Shown here piece by piece: positions 50,096 through 50,382 of a DNA stretch of 50,382 bases. Each line of letters begins with the position of its first letter. The first letter of the stretch is position 1. The notes under the pieces are model-generated. The model had not been told where the DNA came from, searched no databases, and saw nothing but the letters and a program-made list of their open reading frames with translations. A program made the position numbers and the translations under genes. Location of the stretch: the NCBI GenBank assembly GCA_041488155.1, contig JBGPOS010000022.1:1-50382 (forward strand), read 5' to 3'. The DNA is from JBGPOS01 sp041488155 (GTDB lineage: Bacteria > Chloroflexota > Dehalococcoidia > Tepidiformales > Tepidiformaceae).

Positions 50096-50382
50096 TCAAG
50101 CGACGTCCTGGCGCATCAGGCTAAACCGTTGCCGGGCGTCGAAGTCGAGCTCGGCGGGACACAGGTCCAGGAGCCCGGCGATACCCACGACGTCGACGTA
50201 CTCCGGCTCGAGGCCTTCGTTCGGCCAGCGCCGAATGCGAAGGCCCGTGGCGGCGGACGGGACAGGAAAGCCAGTGCGTTCACCACCCCGTCCACTGTAG
50301 AACCAGCCGGCTTCCCGTCCTTCAGAGCCGATCAGCCAGCTCCCGAACCAGAGCATCCGGTCGCCGTGCTCGTTTTCAAGAG
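50096..50382 (-). CDS. Partial protein of unknown function, cut by the window edge
   Basis: The minus-strand frame is open from the right window edge to a TGA at 50096, giving the last 95 or so residues of a protein. It contains LENEHGDRMLWFGSWLIG, RIRRWPNEGLEPEYVDVVG and ends DARQRFSLMRQDVA. It lies 28 bases upstream of the amidohydrolase, so it probably belongs to the same operon. I do not recognise the family. Confidence 0.55.
   Translation of the reverse strand, partial: LENEHGDRMLWFGSWLIGSEGREAGWFYSGRGGERTGFPVPSAATGLRIRRWPNEGLEPEYVDVVGIAGLLDLCPAELDFDARQRFSLMRQDVA

Overview
This is a high-GC bacterial window with compact, heavily overlapping, mostly minus-strand operons. The gene set is bacterial housekeeping: aroE/aroC/fused aroKB, tgt, mltG, ruvX, alaS, glmU, dprA, topA, xerD, efp, xseAB, nuoI/nuoG. 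It also holds a catabolic group of thiolase-like, DUF35, amidohydrolase, HpcH and Ldh2-type genes, and no outer-membrane or LPS genes are seen. My best guess is a Chloroflexota genome, possibly Dehalococcoidia/SAR202-like. That is an inference from gene content and style, not a proven assignment.

Region 1 (1-6.9 kb) is a type I-E CRISPR-Cas locus on the minus strand. The five Cascade genes (cas8e-cse2-cas7e-cas5e-cas6e) are intact and translationally coupled. Both flanking genes are broken. Upstream, cas3 keeps only the part from helicase motif III onward and joins out of frame to a truncated tyrosine integrase. Downstream, cas1 stops after about 65 family-like codons, directly in a CRISPR repeat. 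No cas2 or leader is visible. The array has eight repeats. The repeats nearest cas1, where a leader should be, are the degenerate ones, and the far end carries one spacer at least three times.

Region 2 (6.9-9.53 kb) looks like the remnant of a small integrative element beside an intact tRNA-Asp. It has an excisionase-like HTH protein, two small Cys-rich proteins, a winged-helix replication-initiator-like protein and the truncated integrase. Inside the initiator-like gene lies a dense cluster of dyad symmetries: three copies of a 19-21 bp iteron, a 20-bp inverted repeat, shorter palindromes and five GATC sites in about 40 bp. This is my best candidate for an unrecognised functional element, a probable replication origin or operator embedded in its own initiator gene.

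Region 3 (9.6-19.6 kb) is a surface-glycan or lipid-linked sugar locus. It has an MFS transporter, a GT2 fused to a membrane domain, an NAD-dependent epimerase, a DegT-type aminotransferase, an OmpR-type two-component system, a stand-alone paralogue of the GT2 membrane domain, and a divergently transcribed membrane NodB deacetylase.

Region 4 (19.6-29.6 kb, minus) is one long run: alaS-ruvX-mltG-aroE-(membrane protein)-aroC-aroKB-tgt. It combines shikimate/chorismate synthesis, peptidoglycan termination and tRNA functions, with many 1-4 nt stop/start overlaps.

Region 5 (29.6-42.1 kb, plus) starts at a recognisable promoter and reads glmU-CNNM/CorC-dprA-topA-xerD-aroQ-pepP-efp-xseA-xseB-formyltransferase-like-zinc-ribbon membrane protein. 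Region 6 (42.1-45.1 kb, plus) is nuoI-nuoG with its own predicted promoter. Region 7 (45.3-50.4 kb) is catabolic: an HpcH/HpaI aldolase (plus) convergent with an Ldh2 dehydrogenase-DUF35-thiolase-like-amidohydrolase operon (minus). The DUF35 and Cys-less thiolase-like pair resembles Ltp2/ChsH2 aldolases. The window ends inside an unidentified minus-strand gene. No gene-free stretch exceeds about 220 bases.
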